Shown: positions 1 to 11,984 of the stretch, one piece after another
How positions within the stretch are numbered: the stretch's first letter is position 1
How the letters are laid out: each line of letters begins with the position of its first letter
From: Aedes albopictus
Lineage: Eukaryota; Arthropoda; Insecta; Diptera; Culicidae
Direction: 5' to 3'
Assembly: GCF_035046485.1 (NCBI RefSeq)
Contig: NW_026917265.1
Span: 42,614-106,613 of the forward strand
DNA length: 64,000 bases
Translations under genes and position numbers: made by a program
Notes under the pieces: model-generated
Databases searched by the model: none
What the model saw: only the letters and a program-made list of their open reading frames with translations
Told to the model about the DNA's origin: nothing

Positions 1-1250
1 GTCAAATTTAATTGCAATTTACATTTTAACAAAGTACGCCTTCCTCTCTCTCTGTACCCCACCTCATTCAGAGCAGCACGTTCCGTGTAAAACTTCCATC
101 AGGAACGTCAAAATTTAACTTGGTGGTCGGTCGTTCGTTGGTGGCTCCAGCGAGGAAGCCGTCAAATGGATGATTGGCGCAATTAGGGTGCTAATTCGAT
201 TAGCGCCAAATGAGCTGTGATTGCGATTAAATAGACACTTTCGGGCGGGATTCGTTGCTACCGAGTACGAAACGGATTGATTGTTTTCCGATTATGGTGG
301 CTCTTTAAAGCTCTGGAATTTTCTGTTCAGGAATTCTGATTTAGGAATCTGACCTCGCTTTAAAGGTGTGGGCGTCTTGCTGGCGCCCAATAAGCGGTAC
401 AAAGCTCAGTGGGTCTTAACCACCCAAGCGAAAAACCTCGGTGCAGGCCTATCAAATTACGCCAACTTCGCCTCTTTACTACATTTACAGGGCTGGTAAA
501 ATGTACTTTTTCTGGAAAAACTCGCGATTCTTGATTTATTTTTTATTTAAAAACAATTTTTTGACTTTCGAACACATCTTGGAAAATAGTTTCTCTACAT
601 TCATGTTTTCAAATAAAATTTTAGTTAAAATTTTCAGTGAAAATTTTGAAACAGCCCTCATCGTCTGCATGAGGACCTTTCCTCAATTCTGCGCTTTTAT
701 CGCTATTTTTCCAGTCGACTCACGTTTCAAAGCACACAAACAGGCAAACCTACCTACCTTTCCACGTCCTGCTGCTGCTGATGGCTGCTGATACTTGTTT
801 TGGGGTGGTCGGTTATTTGTTTAGACACAGAGAGTACACAAATTCCCTGTATAGTTACGTTCTACTAGTCATATGAAAGGGGAGAGACTGTGAACCGCGC
901 GTGCGAGGTTTGCTTTTTTGAACTCTAACCTCGGTGCCAGGCTGTAGAGCCATGTGCAAGGCATACAGGGAAGGCCGTGTACCAAATGATGACGAAAAAG
1001 GGGACCGATTGGGTCAGATGTGTTTACACAACACGGCACGGGTGGTGTTGGTTGGATGACTGGCTGACCGGCGAGCACGTTTGATGGGTCAGAGAAAAAT
1101 ATTGGGAGCGGAGTTGCTTTATTGCGAAATCATCAAGTTCAATCGATATGGGAATTGCGATGAGGGTTTTCGGCAGTTAAATGTTGCTATTTCTGATGCC
1201 TAAGTGAGCTGAAGCGATTGCTGTTATGATGGAATGAGTGCTTGTGATGT
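1..1250. other. Single-copy non-coding DNA left of array A1
   Basis: No recognisable gene. The longest open stretch (441-791 +) has a low-complexity, Phe-rich translation consistent with AT-rich non-coding DNA. The left end has short pyrimidine runs (41-57). I see no splice-flanked coding exon and no RNA gene. Array A1 starts abruptly at about 1251, after TGTGATGTGAAT. Reading it as intron or intergenic sequence is an inference. Confidence 0.6.
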
Positions 1251-4200
1251 GAATCTGAGGAGAATCCTCTCAGGATTCTGAGGAGAATCCTCTCAGGATC
1301 CTGAGGAGAATCCTCTCAGGATTCTGAGGAGAATCCTCTCAGGATTCTGTGGAGAATCCTCTCAGGATTCTGAGGAGAATCCTCTCAGGATTCGGAGGAG
1401 AATCCTCTCAGGATTCTGTTGAGAATCCTCTCAGGATTCGGAGGAGAATCCTCTCAGGATAGAATCCTCTCAGGATTCTGAGGAGAATCCTCTCGGGATT
1501 CTGAGGAGAATCCTCTCGGGATTCTGAGGAGAATCCTCACAGGATTCTGAGGAGAATCCTCTCAGGATTCTAAAGAGAATCTTCTCAGGATTCTGAGGAG
1601 AATCTTCTCAGGATTCTGTGGAGAATCCTCTCAGGATTCTGAGGAGAATCCTCTCAGGATTCTGAGGAGAATCCTCTCAGGATTCTGAGGAGAATCCTCT
1701 CAGGATTCTGAGGAGAATCCTCTCAGGATTCTGAAGAGAATCCTCTCAGGATTCTGAGGAGAATCCTCTCAGGATTCTGAGGAGAATCCTCTCAGGATTC
1801 TGAGAAGAATCCTCTCAGGATTCTGAGGAGAATCCTCTCAGGATTCTGAGGAGAATCCTCTCAGGATTCTGAGGAGAATCCTCTCAGGATTCTGAGGAGA
1901 ATCCTCTCAGGATTCTGAGGAGAATCCTCTCAGGATTCTGAGGAGAATCCTCTCAGGATTCTGAGGAGAATCCTCTCAGGATTCTGAGGAGAATCCTCTC
2001 AGGATTCTGAGGAGAATCCTCTCAGGATTCTGAGGAGAATCCTCTCAGGATTCTGAGGAGAATCCTCTCAGGATTCTGAGGAGAATCCTCTCAGGATTCT
2101 GAGGAGAATCCTCTCAGGATTCTGAGGAGAATCCTCTCAGGATTCTGAAGAGAATCCTCTCAGGATTCTGAGGAGAATCCTCTCAGAATTCTGAAGAGAA
2201 TCCTCTCAGGATTCTGAGGAGAATCCTCTCAGGATTCTGAAGAGAATCCCCTCAGGATTCTGAAGAGAATCCTCTCAGGATTCTGAGGAGAATCCTCTCA
2301 GGATTCTGAGGAGAATCCTCTCAGGATTCTGAAGAGAATCCTCTCAGGATTCTGAAGAGAATCCTCTCAGGATTCTGAAGAGAATCCTCTCAGGATTCTG
2401 AAGAGAATCCTCTCAGGATTCTGAAGAGAATCCTCTCAGGATTCTGAAGAGAATCCTCTCAGGATTCTGAAGAGAATCCTCTCAGGATTCTGAAGAGAAT
2501 CCTCTCAGGATTCTGAAGACAATCCTCTCAGGATTCTGAAGACAATCCTCTCAGGATTCTGAAGAGAATCCTCTCAGGATTCTGAAGACAATCCTCTCAG
2601 GATTCTGAAGAGAATCCTCTCAGGATTCTGAAGAGAATCCTCTCAGGATTCTGAAGAGAATCCTCTCAGGATTCTGAAGAGAATCCTCTCAGGATTCTGA
2701 AGAGAATCCTCTCAGGATTCTGAAGAGAATCCTCTCAGGATTCTGAAGAGAATCCTCTCAGGATTCTGAAGACAATCCTCTCAGGATTCTGAAGAGAATC
2801 CTCTCAGGATTCTGAAGAGAATCCTCTCAGGATTCTGAAGAGAATCCTCTCAGGATTCTGAAGAGAATACTCTCAGGATTCTGAAGAGAATCCTCTCAGG
2901 ATTCTGAAGAGAATCCTCTCAGGATTCTGAAGAGAATCCTCTCAGGATTCTGAAGAGAATACTCTCAGGATTCTGAAGAGAATCCTCTCAGGATTCTGAA
3001 GAGAATCCTCTCAGGATTCTGAAGAGAATCCTCTCAGGATTCTGAAGAGAATCCTCTCAGGATTCTGAAGAGAATCCTCTCAGGATTCTGAAGAGAATCC
3101 TCTCAGGATTCTGAAGAGAATCCTCTCAGGATTCTGAAGAGAATCCTCTCAGGATTCTGAAGAGAATCCTCTCAGGATTCTGAAGAGAATCCTCTCAGGA
3201 TTCTGAAGAGAATCCTCTCAGGATTCTGCAGAGAATCCTCTCAGGATTCTGAAGAGAATCCTCTCAGGATTCTGAAGAGAATCCTCTCAGGATTCTGCAG
3301 AGAATCCTCTCAGGATTCTGCAGAGAATCCTCTCAGGATTCTGAAGAGAATCCTCTCAGGATTCTGAAGAGAATCCTCTCAGGATTCTGAAGAGAATCTT
3401 CTCAGGATTCTGCAGAGAATCCTCTCAGGATTCTGAAGAGAATCCTCTCAGGATTCTGAAGAAAATCCTCTCAGGATTCTGAAGAGAATCTTCTCAGGAT
3501 TCTGAAGAGAATCCTCTCAGGATTCTGCAGAGAATCCTCTCAGGATTCTGCAGAGAATCCTCTCAGGATTCTGAAGAGAATCCTCTCAGGATTCTGCAGA
3601 GAATCCTCTCAGGATTCTGCAGAGAATCCTCTCAGGATTCTGCAGAGAATCCTCTCAGGATTCTGCAGAGAATCCTCTCAGGATTCTGCAGAGAATCCTC
3701 TCAGGATTCTGCAGAGAATCCTCTCAGGATTCTGCAGAGAATCCTCTCAGGATTCTGAAGAAAATCCTCTCAGGATTCTGAAGAGAATCCTCTCAGGATT
3801 CTGAAGAGAATCCTCTCAGGATTCTGCAGAGAATCCTCTCAGGATTCTGCAGAGAATCCTCTCAGGATTCTGCAGAGAATCCTCTCAGGATTCTGCAGAG
3901 AATCCTCTCAGGATTCTGCAGAGAATCCTCTCAGGATTCTGCAGAGAATCCTCTCAGGATTCTGCAGAGAATCCTCTCAGGATTCTGCAGAGAATCCTCT
4001 CAGGATTCTGCAGAGAATCCTCTCAGGATTCTGCAGAGAATCCTCTCAGGATTCTGCAGAGAATCCTCTCAGGATTCTGCAGAGAATCCTCTCAGGATTC
4101 TGCAGAGAATCCTCTCAGGATTCTGCAGAGAATCCTCTCAGGATTCTGCAGAGAATCCTCTCAGGATTCTGCAGAGAATCCTCTCAGGATTCTGCAGAGA

Positions 4201-7200
4201 ATCCTCTCAGGATTCTGCAGAGAATCCTCTCAGGATTCTGCAGAGAATCCTCTCAGGATTCTGCAGAGAATCCTCTCAGGATTCTGCAGAGAATCCTCTC
4301 AGGATTCTGCAGAGAATCCCCTCAGGATTCTGCAGAGAATCCTCTCAGGATTCTGCAGAGAATCCTCTCAGGATTCTGCAGAGAATCCTCTCAGGATTCT
4401 GCAGAGAATCCTCTCAGGATTCTGCAGAGAATCCTCTCAGGATTCTGCAGAGAATCCTCTCAGGATTCTGCAGAGAATCCTCTCAGGATTCTGCAGAGAA
4501 TCCTCTCAGGATTCTGCAGAGAATCCTCTCAGGATTCTGCAGAGAATCCTCTCAGGATTCTGCAGAGAATCCTCTCAGGATTCTGCAGAGAATCCTCTCA
4601 GGATTCTGCAGAGAATCCTCTCAGGATTCTGCAGAGAATCCTCTCAGGATTCTGCAGAGAATCCTCTCAGGATTCTGCAGAGAATCCTCTCAGGATTCTG
4701 CAGAGAATCCTCTCAGGATTCTGCAGAGAATCCTCTCAGGATTCTGCAGAGAATCCTCTCAGGATTCTGCAGAGAATCCTCTCAGGATTCTGCAGAGAAT
4801 CCTCTCAGGATTCTGCAGAGAATCCTCTCAGGATTCTGCAGAGAATCCTCTCAGGATTCTGCAGAGAATCCTCTCAGGATTCTGCAGAGAATCCTCTCAG
4901 GATTCTGCAGAGAATCCTCTCAGGATTCTGCAGAGAATCCTCTCAGGATTCTGCAGAGAATCCTCTCAGGATTCTGCAGAGAATCCTCTCAGGATTCTGC
5001 AGAGAATCCTCTCAGGATTCTGCAGAGAATCCTCTCAGGATTCTGCAGAGAATCCTCTCAGGATTCTGCAGAGAATCCTCTCAGGATTCTGCAGAGAATC
5101 CTCTCAGGATTCTGCAGAGAATCCTCTCAGGATTCTGCAGAGAATCCTCTCAGGATTCTGCAGAGAATCCTCTCAGGATTCTGCAGAGAATCCTCTCAGG
5201 ATTCTGCAGAGAATCCTCTCAGGATTCTGCAGAGAATCCTCTCAGGATTCTGCAGAGAATCCTCTCAGGATTCTGCAGAGAATCCTCTCAGGATTCTGCA
5301 GAGAATCCTCTCAGGATTCTGCAGAGAATCCTCTCAGGATTCTGCAGAGAATCCTCTCAGGATTCTGCAGAGAATCCTCTCAGGATTCTGCAGAGAATCC
5401 TCTCAGGATTCTGCAGAGAATCCTCTCAGGATTCTGCAGAGAATCCTCTCAGGATTCTGCAGAGAATCCTCTCAGGATTCTGCAGAGAATCCTCTCAGGA
5501 TTCTGCAGAGAATCCTCTCAGGATTCTGCAGAGAATCCTCTCAGGATTCTGCAGAGAATCCTCTCAGGATTCTGCAGAGAATCCTCTCAGGATTCTGCAG
5601 AGAATCCTCTCAGGATTCTGCAGAGAATCCTCTCAGGATTCTGAAAAGAATCCTCTCAGGATTCTGAAGAGAATCCTCTCAGGATTCTGAAGAGAATCCT
5701 CTCAGGATTCTGAAGAGAATCCTCTCAGGATTCTGAAGAGAATCCTCTCAGGATTCTGAAGAGAATCCTCTCAGGATTCTGAAGAGAATCCTCTCAGGAT
5801 TCTGAAGAGAATCCTCTCAGGATTCTGAAGAGAATCCTCTCAGGATTCTGAAGAGAATCCTCTCAGGATTCTGAAGAGAATCCTCTCAGGATTCTGAAGA
5901 GAATCCTCTCAGGATTCTGAAGAGAATCCTCTCAGGATTCTGAAGAGAATCCTCTCAGGATTCTGAAGAGAATCCTCTCAGGATTCTGAAGAGAATCCTC
6001 TCAGGATTCTGAAGAGAATCCTCTCAGGATTCTGAAGAGAATCCTCTCAGGATTCTGAAGAGAATCCTCTCAGGATTCTGAAGAGAATCCTCTCAGGATT
6101 CTGAAGAGAATCCTCTCAGGATTCTGAAGAGAATCCTCTCAGGATTCTGAAGAGAATCCTCTCAGGATTCTGAAGAGAATCCTCTCAGGATTCTGAAGAG
6201 AATCCTCTCAGGATTCTGAAGTGAATCCTCTCAGGATTCTGAAGAGAATCCTCTCAGGATTCTGAAGAGAATCCTCTCAGGATTCTGAAGAGAATCCTCT
6301 CAGGATTCTGAAGAGAATCCTCTCAGGATTCTGAAGAGAATCCTCTCAGGATTCTGAAGAGAATCCTCTCAGGATTCTGAAGAGAATCCTCTCAGGATTC
6401 TGAAGAGAATCCTCTCAGGATTCTGAAGAGAATCCTCTCAGGATTCTGAAGAGAATCCTCTCAGGATTCTGAAGAGAATCCTCTCAGGATTCTGAAGAGA
6501 ATCCTCTCAGGATTCTGAAGAGAATCCTCTCAGGATTCTGAAGAGAATCCTCTCAGGATTCTGCAGAGAATCCTCTCAGGATTCTGCAGAGAATCCTCTC
6601 AGGATTCTGAAGAGAATCCTCTCAGGATTCTGAAGAGAATCCTCTCAGGATTCTGAAGAGAATCCTCTCAGGATTCTGCAGAGAATCCTCTCAGGATTCT
6701 GCAGAGAATCCTCTCAGGATTCTGCAGAGAATCCTCTCAGGATTCTGCAGAGAATCCTCTCAGGATTCTGCAGAGAATCCTCTCAGGATTCTGCAGAGAA
6801 TCCTCTCAGGATTCTGCAGAGAATCCTCTCAGGATTCTGCAGAGAATCCTCTCAGGATTCTGCAGAGAATCCTCTCAGGATTCTGCAGAGAATCCTCTCA
6901 GGATTCTGCAGAGAATCCTCTCAGGATTCTGCAGAGAATCCTCTCAGGATTCTGCAGAGAATCCTCTCAGGATTCTGCAGAGAATCCTCTCAGGATTCTG
7001 CAGAGAATCCTCTCAGGATTCTGCAGAGAATCCTCTCAGGATTCTGCAGAGAATCCTCTCAGGATTCTGCAGAGAATCCTCTCAGGATTCTGCAGAGAAT
7101 CCTCTCAGGATTCTGCAGAGAATCCTCTCAGGATTCTGCAGAGAATCCTCTCAGGATTCTGCAGAGAATCCTCTCAGGATTCTGCAGAGAATCCTCTCAG

Positions 7201-9488
7201 GATTCTGCAGAGAATCCTCTCAGGATTCTGCAGAGAATCCTTTCAGGATTCTGCAGAGAATCCTCTCAGGATTCTGCAGAGAATCCTCTCAGGATTCTGC
7301 AGAGAATCCTCTCAGGATTCTGCAGAGAATCCTCTCAGGATTCTGCAGAGAATCCTCTCAGGATTCTGCAGAGAATCCTCTCAGGATTCTGCAGAGAATC
7401 CTCTCAGGATTCTGCAGAGAATCCTCTCAGGATTCTGCAGAGAATCCTCTCAGGATTCTGCAGAGAATCCTCTCAGGATTCTGCAGAGAATCCTCTCAGG
7501 ATTCTGCAGAGAATCCTCTCAGGATTCTGCAGAGAATCCTCTCAGGATTCTGCAGAGAATCCTCTCAGGATTCTGCAGAGAATCCTCTCAGGATTCTGCA
7601 GAGAATCCTCTCAGGATTCTGCAGAGAATCCTCTCAGGATTCTGAGAGAATCTTCTCAGGATTCGGACGAGAATCCTCTCAGGATTCTGAAGAGAATCCT
7701 CTCAGGATTCTGAAGAGAATCCTCTCAGGATTCTGAAGAGAATCCTCTCAGGATTCTGAAGAGAATCCTCTCAGGATTCTGAAGAGAATCCTCTCAGGAT
7801 TCTGAAGAGAATCCTCTAAGGATTCTGAAGAGAATCCTCTCAGGATTCTGAAGAGAATCCTCTTAGGATTCTGAAGAGAATCCTCTCAGGATTCTGAAGA
7901 GAATCCTCTCAGGATTCTGAAGAGAATCCTCTCAGGATTCTGAAGAGAATCCTCTCAGGATTCTGAAGAGAATCCTCTCAGGATTCTGAAGAGAATCCTC
8001 TCAGGATTCTGAAGAGAATCCTCTCAGGATTCTGAAGAGAATCCTCTCAGGATTCTGAAGAGAATCCTCTCAGGATTCTGAAGAGAATCCTCTCAGGATT
8101 CTGAAGAGAATCTTCTCAGGATTCTGAAGAGAATCCTCTCAGGATTCTGAAGAGAATCCTCTCAGGATTCTGAAGAGAATCCTCTCAGGATTCTGAAGAG
8201 AATCCTCTCAGGATTCTGAAGAGAATCCTCTCAGGATTCTGAAGAGAATCCTCACAGGATTCAGAAGAGAATCCTCTCAGGATTCTGTGGAGAATCCTCT
8301 CAGGATTCTGAAGAGAATTCTCTCAGGATTCTGAATAGAATCCCCTCAGGATTCTGAAGAAAATCCCCTCAGGATTCTGAAGAGAATCCCCTCAGGATTC
8401 TAAAGAGAATCCCCTCAGGATTCTAAAGAGAATCCTCTCAGAATTCTGAAGAGAATTTCCTCAGGATTCTGAAGAGAATCCCCTCAGGATTCTGAAGAGA
8501 ATCTCCTCAGGATTCTGTGGAGAATCTCCTCAGGATTCTGTGGAGAATCCCCTCAGGATTCTGTGGAGAATTCCCTCAGGATTCTGTGGAGATTTCCCTC
8601 AGGATTCTGTGGAGAATCCCCCCAGGATTCTGAAGAGAAGTCTCCTAGGCTTCTGAGGGGATCCTTGTAGATATCTGAGGAGAAATCTCTCAGGATTTTG
8701 AGGAGAATCCCCTCAGGATTCTGGAGAGAATCCTCTCAGGATTCTGAGAAGAATCCTCTCAAGATTCTGAGGAGAATCCTCTCAAGATTCTGAGGAGATC
8801 CTTTTAGAATTCTAAAGAGAATTCTCTCAGGATTCTGAGCAGAATCCTCCTAGTATTCTGGTGAGAATCCTCTCAGGATTCAGGTGAGAATCCTCTTAGG
8901 ATTCTGGTGAGAAACCTCTCAGGATTGTGAGGAGAATCCTCTCAGGATTCTGAGGAGAATCCCCTCAGGATTCTGAGGAGAATCCCCTCAGGATTCTGAG
9001 GAGAATCCCCTCAGGATTCTGAGGAGAATCCCTTCAAGATTCTATTGAAAATCCTTTGAAAGGATTCCGAAAAGAATCGCTTTAGGATTCTGAGGAGAAT
9101 CCTTTCAGGATTCTGAGGAGAATCCCTTCAGGATTCTGAGGAGAATCCCTTCAGGATTCTGAGGAGAATCCCTTCAGGATTCTGAGGAGAATCCCTTCAG
9201 GATTCTGAGGAGAATCCCTTCAGGATTCTGAAGAGAATTCCTTCAGGATTCTGTTGAGAATCCCTTCAGGATTCTGAAGGGAGTCCGTCCAGGATTCTGA
9301 AGAGAATCCATATAGGATTCTGAAGAGAATCCATATAGGATTCTGAAGAGAATCCGTCCAGGATTCTGAAAAGAATTCTTCCAGGATATTGAAGAGAATC
9401 CTTCTATGATTCTGAAGAGAATCCTTCCATGATTCTGGTGCAATGCTTTTCAGCATTCTGATTCGAGGTCTTCATGAATTCTGATAAT
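1251..9488 (+). repeat. Satellite array A1, 23-bp dyad unit (about 350 copies)
   Basis: Tandem array of the 23-bp unit: palindromic core AGAATCCTCTCAGGATTCT plus a GNNG linker, with the CTC centre on the top strand. Linker blocks seen: GAGG dominates 1251-2330; GAAG about 2331-3225, with some GAAGAC variants near 2511-2790; a mixed zone 3226-3825; near-pure GCAG 3826-5640 (about 79 almost identical units); GAAG 5641-6560; GCAG 6670-7640; GAAG 7655-8275. After that comes a degenerate tail with GTGG and GAGG linkers and CCCTC centres. A truncated unit sits near 1456-1462. The right edge decays gradually up to 9488, whereas the left edge is sharp. No coding function is inferred. The GCAG units contain CTGCAG, so PstI would cut the block into 23-bp steps. 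Confidence 0.98.
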
Positions 9489-10954
9489 TTTTCGCGAAGA
9501 TTCCATTCCATCTTCCCCCGGAGAGTCCCATTTTGACTTTAAGCCCTGTTGCACTGAGTGCATCAATTTTAACGACAATTTGAACGGCTTCTACTTCGCA
9601 AATTGAGCACTCTTTTGCGCGCTACCGACGGTCGAGTCGGAATCCACTTTCGTTCGCCGTTGAATGTGTACTTTCTTCCCTTGCGCAATAATGGGAGTGT
9701 GCGGCCGGAGCTATAGGGAAGTAATTGCATCCACTCCAACACGACCGTTAGCTACGCGTGACTACCATCATAATCACCATCATCATCATCCGTAGTCGTC
9801 GCCATCGTTGAGGACGAGGACGTCTTTGGTATCATCTCGAGCATCGTCGTTGTCGCCCACGAGCCAGCCTAGTTTTTAAAAGCATCTTCAGGCAGGAAAC
9901 CTGATCAGATGAGGAAAACAAAAAAATGATATGGTAAATGTGGTTACCAAATTCCATCTCCTATAGAATTTTTAGTAAAAATTACCCCTCGGGGTAAATT
10001 ACCCTCAAAGGTTAAATTACCCCTTGGGGTAAAATTCCTAGTGTATCAAATAACCCATCAAAATAAAGAACAGAGTGAAATATCCTTGAGAATGAAGATT
10101 TTTTAGGGGTAAGCTACCTTCGTAGTAGACAACTTTTCGGAGTTCGTTAACCTTTGGGGCATTATACCCTTCGGCGTAAATTACCCCTGGGGGTAACAGC
10201 TTTGGAGAAAACTAGATCTCAGGGTCAAACACCTTCTTCTTCACCCTTGAATTTGAATAAACTTTTTACTTTTAGAGGCAAAGAACATTTTGGAGTTTGT
10301 TACCCCTTGGGGGTAACAAAGCATAGGAAACACAAATTCTGATACCATTCAGCTACATCTTTCCACTCGGAGCAAAAGTCGCGTTGTCGTGTATTAAAAT
10401 GTATCATCCCAGCACGGTTCTCCGTGCTCGGAGGGCCTTCTGTTACACACGCTTTGGCGCGCCTCCACCTAAAGAGCCCTTTTAAATATTAACCCTAATG
10501 GTGCAGCCAGGCAGTCAGGCACCGAAAATAAGAAGGCCTCATCTCGATTGTAAATCCTGGTGTTCCTGCTCGTTTGGCGAGGAACAAGATCCATTTTGCA
10601 AATTTATTAAACCCATCTTGATGGTGTGGATACAGGCATGCTGGCGGTGTAAGCATCGTCGAACTAAGTGTTTCATCCGAAAAAGGATATTAAACCAATA
10701 TCCGCCGTGTGAGATAGAGGTGACTGGAGGCTGACAGCGGGAGTACGAGGTACTACAGAATGGATAGCTCCTTCGGGAGTTGTTTCAAAGAAGAAAACTT
10801 ACGTGATATCGTCGGGAAACGTAATAACCGTATGTTTGACTTTATCGGATGGAGAAGCCATTTCCGAGCGGGCGTTTGTTTCAGATGCATTTAACTTGTC
10901 AAAATAAGATCGAAACAAAAACTGTTGAATCAGATGACAGCTTCCACTCTCTTT
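9489..10954. other. Single-copy spacer between arrays A1 and A2
   Basis: Contains a CAT/ATC simple repeat near 9764-9790, a cluster of TTACCCC/GGGGTAA palindromes (9982-10317, listed separately) and a small hairpin, AGCACGG-ttct-CCGTGCT, around 10412-10429. The 78-codon open frame at 10498-10734 + is Cys- and Lys-rich but matches no family I recognise, and it lacks convincing splice sites. I do not call it a gene. Confidence 0.6.
9982..10317. repeat. Cluster of TTACCCC-GGGGTAA short palindromes
   Basis: Four good copies of an inverted motif lie within 336 bp: TTACCCCTCGGGGTAA (9982-9997), TTACCCCTTGGGGTAA (10017-10032), TTACCCCTGGGGGTAA (10181-10196) and GTTACCCCTTGGGGGTAAC (10299-10317). 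Decayed copies lie near 9998-10014, 10103-10112 and 10147-10178. Spacing is irregular, so this is not a tandem repeat. It could be a decayed palindromic minisatellite or clustered binding sites for a dimeric protein; the sequence does not say which. Confidence 0.8.
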
Positions 10955-11984
10955 TAAGAGGATTCTTCTCAGAGTTTTAAGAGCATTTTCTTCAGAATCC
11001 TGAAAGAATTCTTCTCAGAATCCTGAGAGGATTTTCTTCAGAATCCTGTGAGGATTTTCTTCAGAATCCTGAGAGGATTCTCTTCAGAATTCTTAGAGAA
11101 TTCTCTTTAGCATCCTGAGAGGATTCTTTCCAGAATCCTGAGCGGATTTTCTTCAGAATCCTAAGAGGATTCTCTTCAGAATTCTGAAAGGATTCTCTTC
11201 AAAATCTTGAGAGGATTATCTTCAGAATCCTGAGAGGATTCTCCTCAGAATCCTGAGAAGATTCTCTTCAGAATACTGAGAGTATTCTTTTCGGTATCCT
11301 GAGAGGATTCTCTTCGGAATGCTGGGAGGATTCTCTTCGGAATCGTGAGAGGATTCTCTTCGGAATCCTGAGAGGATTCTCCTCGGAATCCTGAGAGGGT
11401 TTTCCTCGGAATCCTGAGAGGATTCTCATCGGAATCCTGAGAGGATTCTCTACGGAATCCTGAGAGAATTCACCTCGGAATCCTGAAAGGATACTCCCCG
11501 AAATCCTGAGAGGATACTCCCCGAAATCCTGAGAGGATTCTCATCAGAACCCTGAGAGGATTCTCCTCAGAATCCTGAGAAGATTTCTCCTCAAAATCGT
11601 GAGAGCATTACCCTCAGAATCCAGAGAGAATTCTTCTCAGAATCCTGAGAGGATTCTCCTGGGAAATCTGAGAGGATTCTCCTCAGAATCCTGAGAGGAT
11701 TCTCCTCAGAATCTTGAGAGGATTTTCCTCCAAATTCTGAGAGGAATCTCCTGAAATTCCTGAGAGGATTCTCCTTAAAATCCTGAGAGGATTCTCCTCA
11801 AAATCCGGAGAGGATTCTCCTCAGAATACTGAGAAGATTCCTCTCAGATTCCTGAGAAGAATCTCCTCAGATTCCTGAGAGGATTCTCCTCAGAATCCTG
11901 AGGAATTCTTAAAGGATTCTCATCTCAGCTCTAAAAAGATCACAATCCTGAGAGGACCCAGGATTTTTTTTGAGAATCATCTCA
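10955..11984 (-). repeat. Satellite array A2, degenerate, reverse orientation
   Basis: About 45 diverged units of the same 23-bp family, reading AATCCTGAGAGGATTCTC on the top strand. Linkers are mainly CTTC and CCTC (GAAG and GAGG on the repeat strand). Many units carry substitutions or 1-2 base indels, and the right end fades through 11900-11984. The divergence suggests an older array, or one escaping homogenisation, compared with A1 and A10. Confidence 0.93.

Noticed and set aside
1251..9488. CRISPR-like array
   Set aside because: Repeats are directly contiguous with no unique spacers, and the context is eukaryotic satellite DNA.
9982..10317. Telomere-type repeat
   Set aside because: TTACCCC is palindromic and irregularly spaced, not tandem TTAGG or similar.
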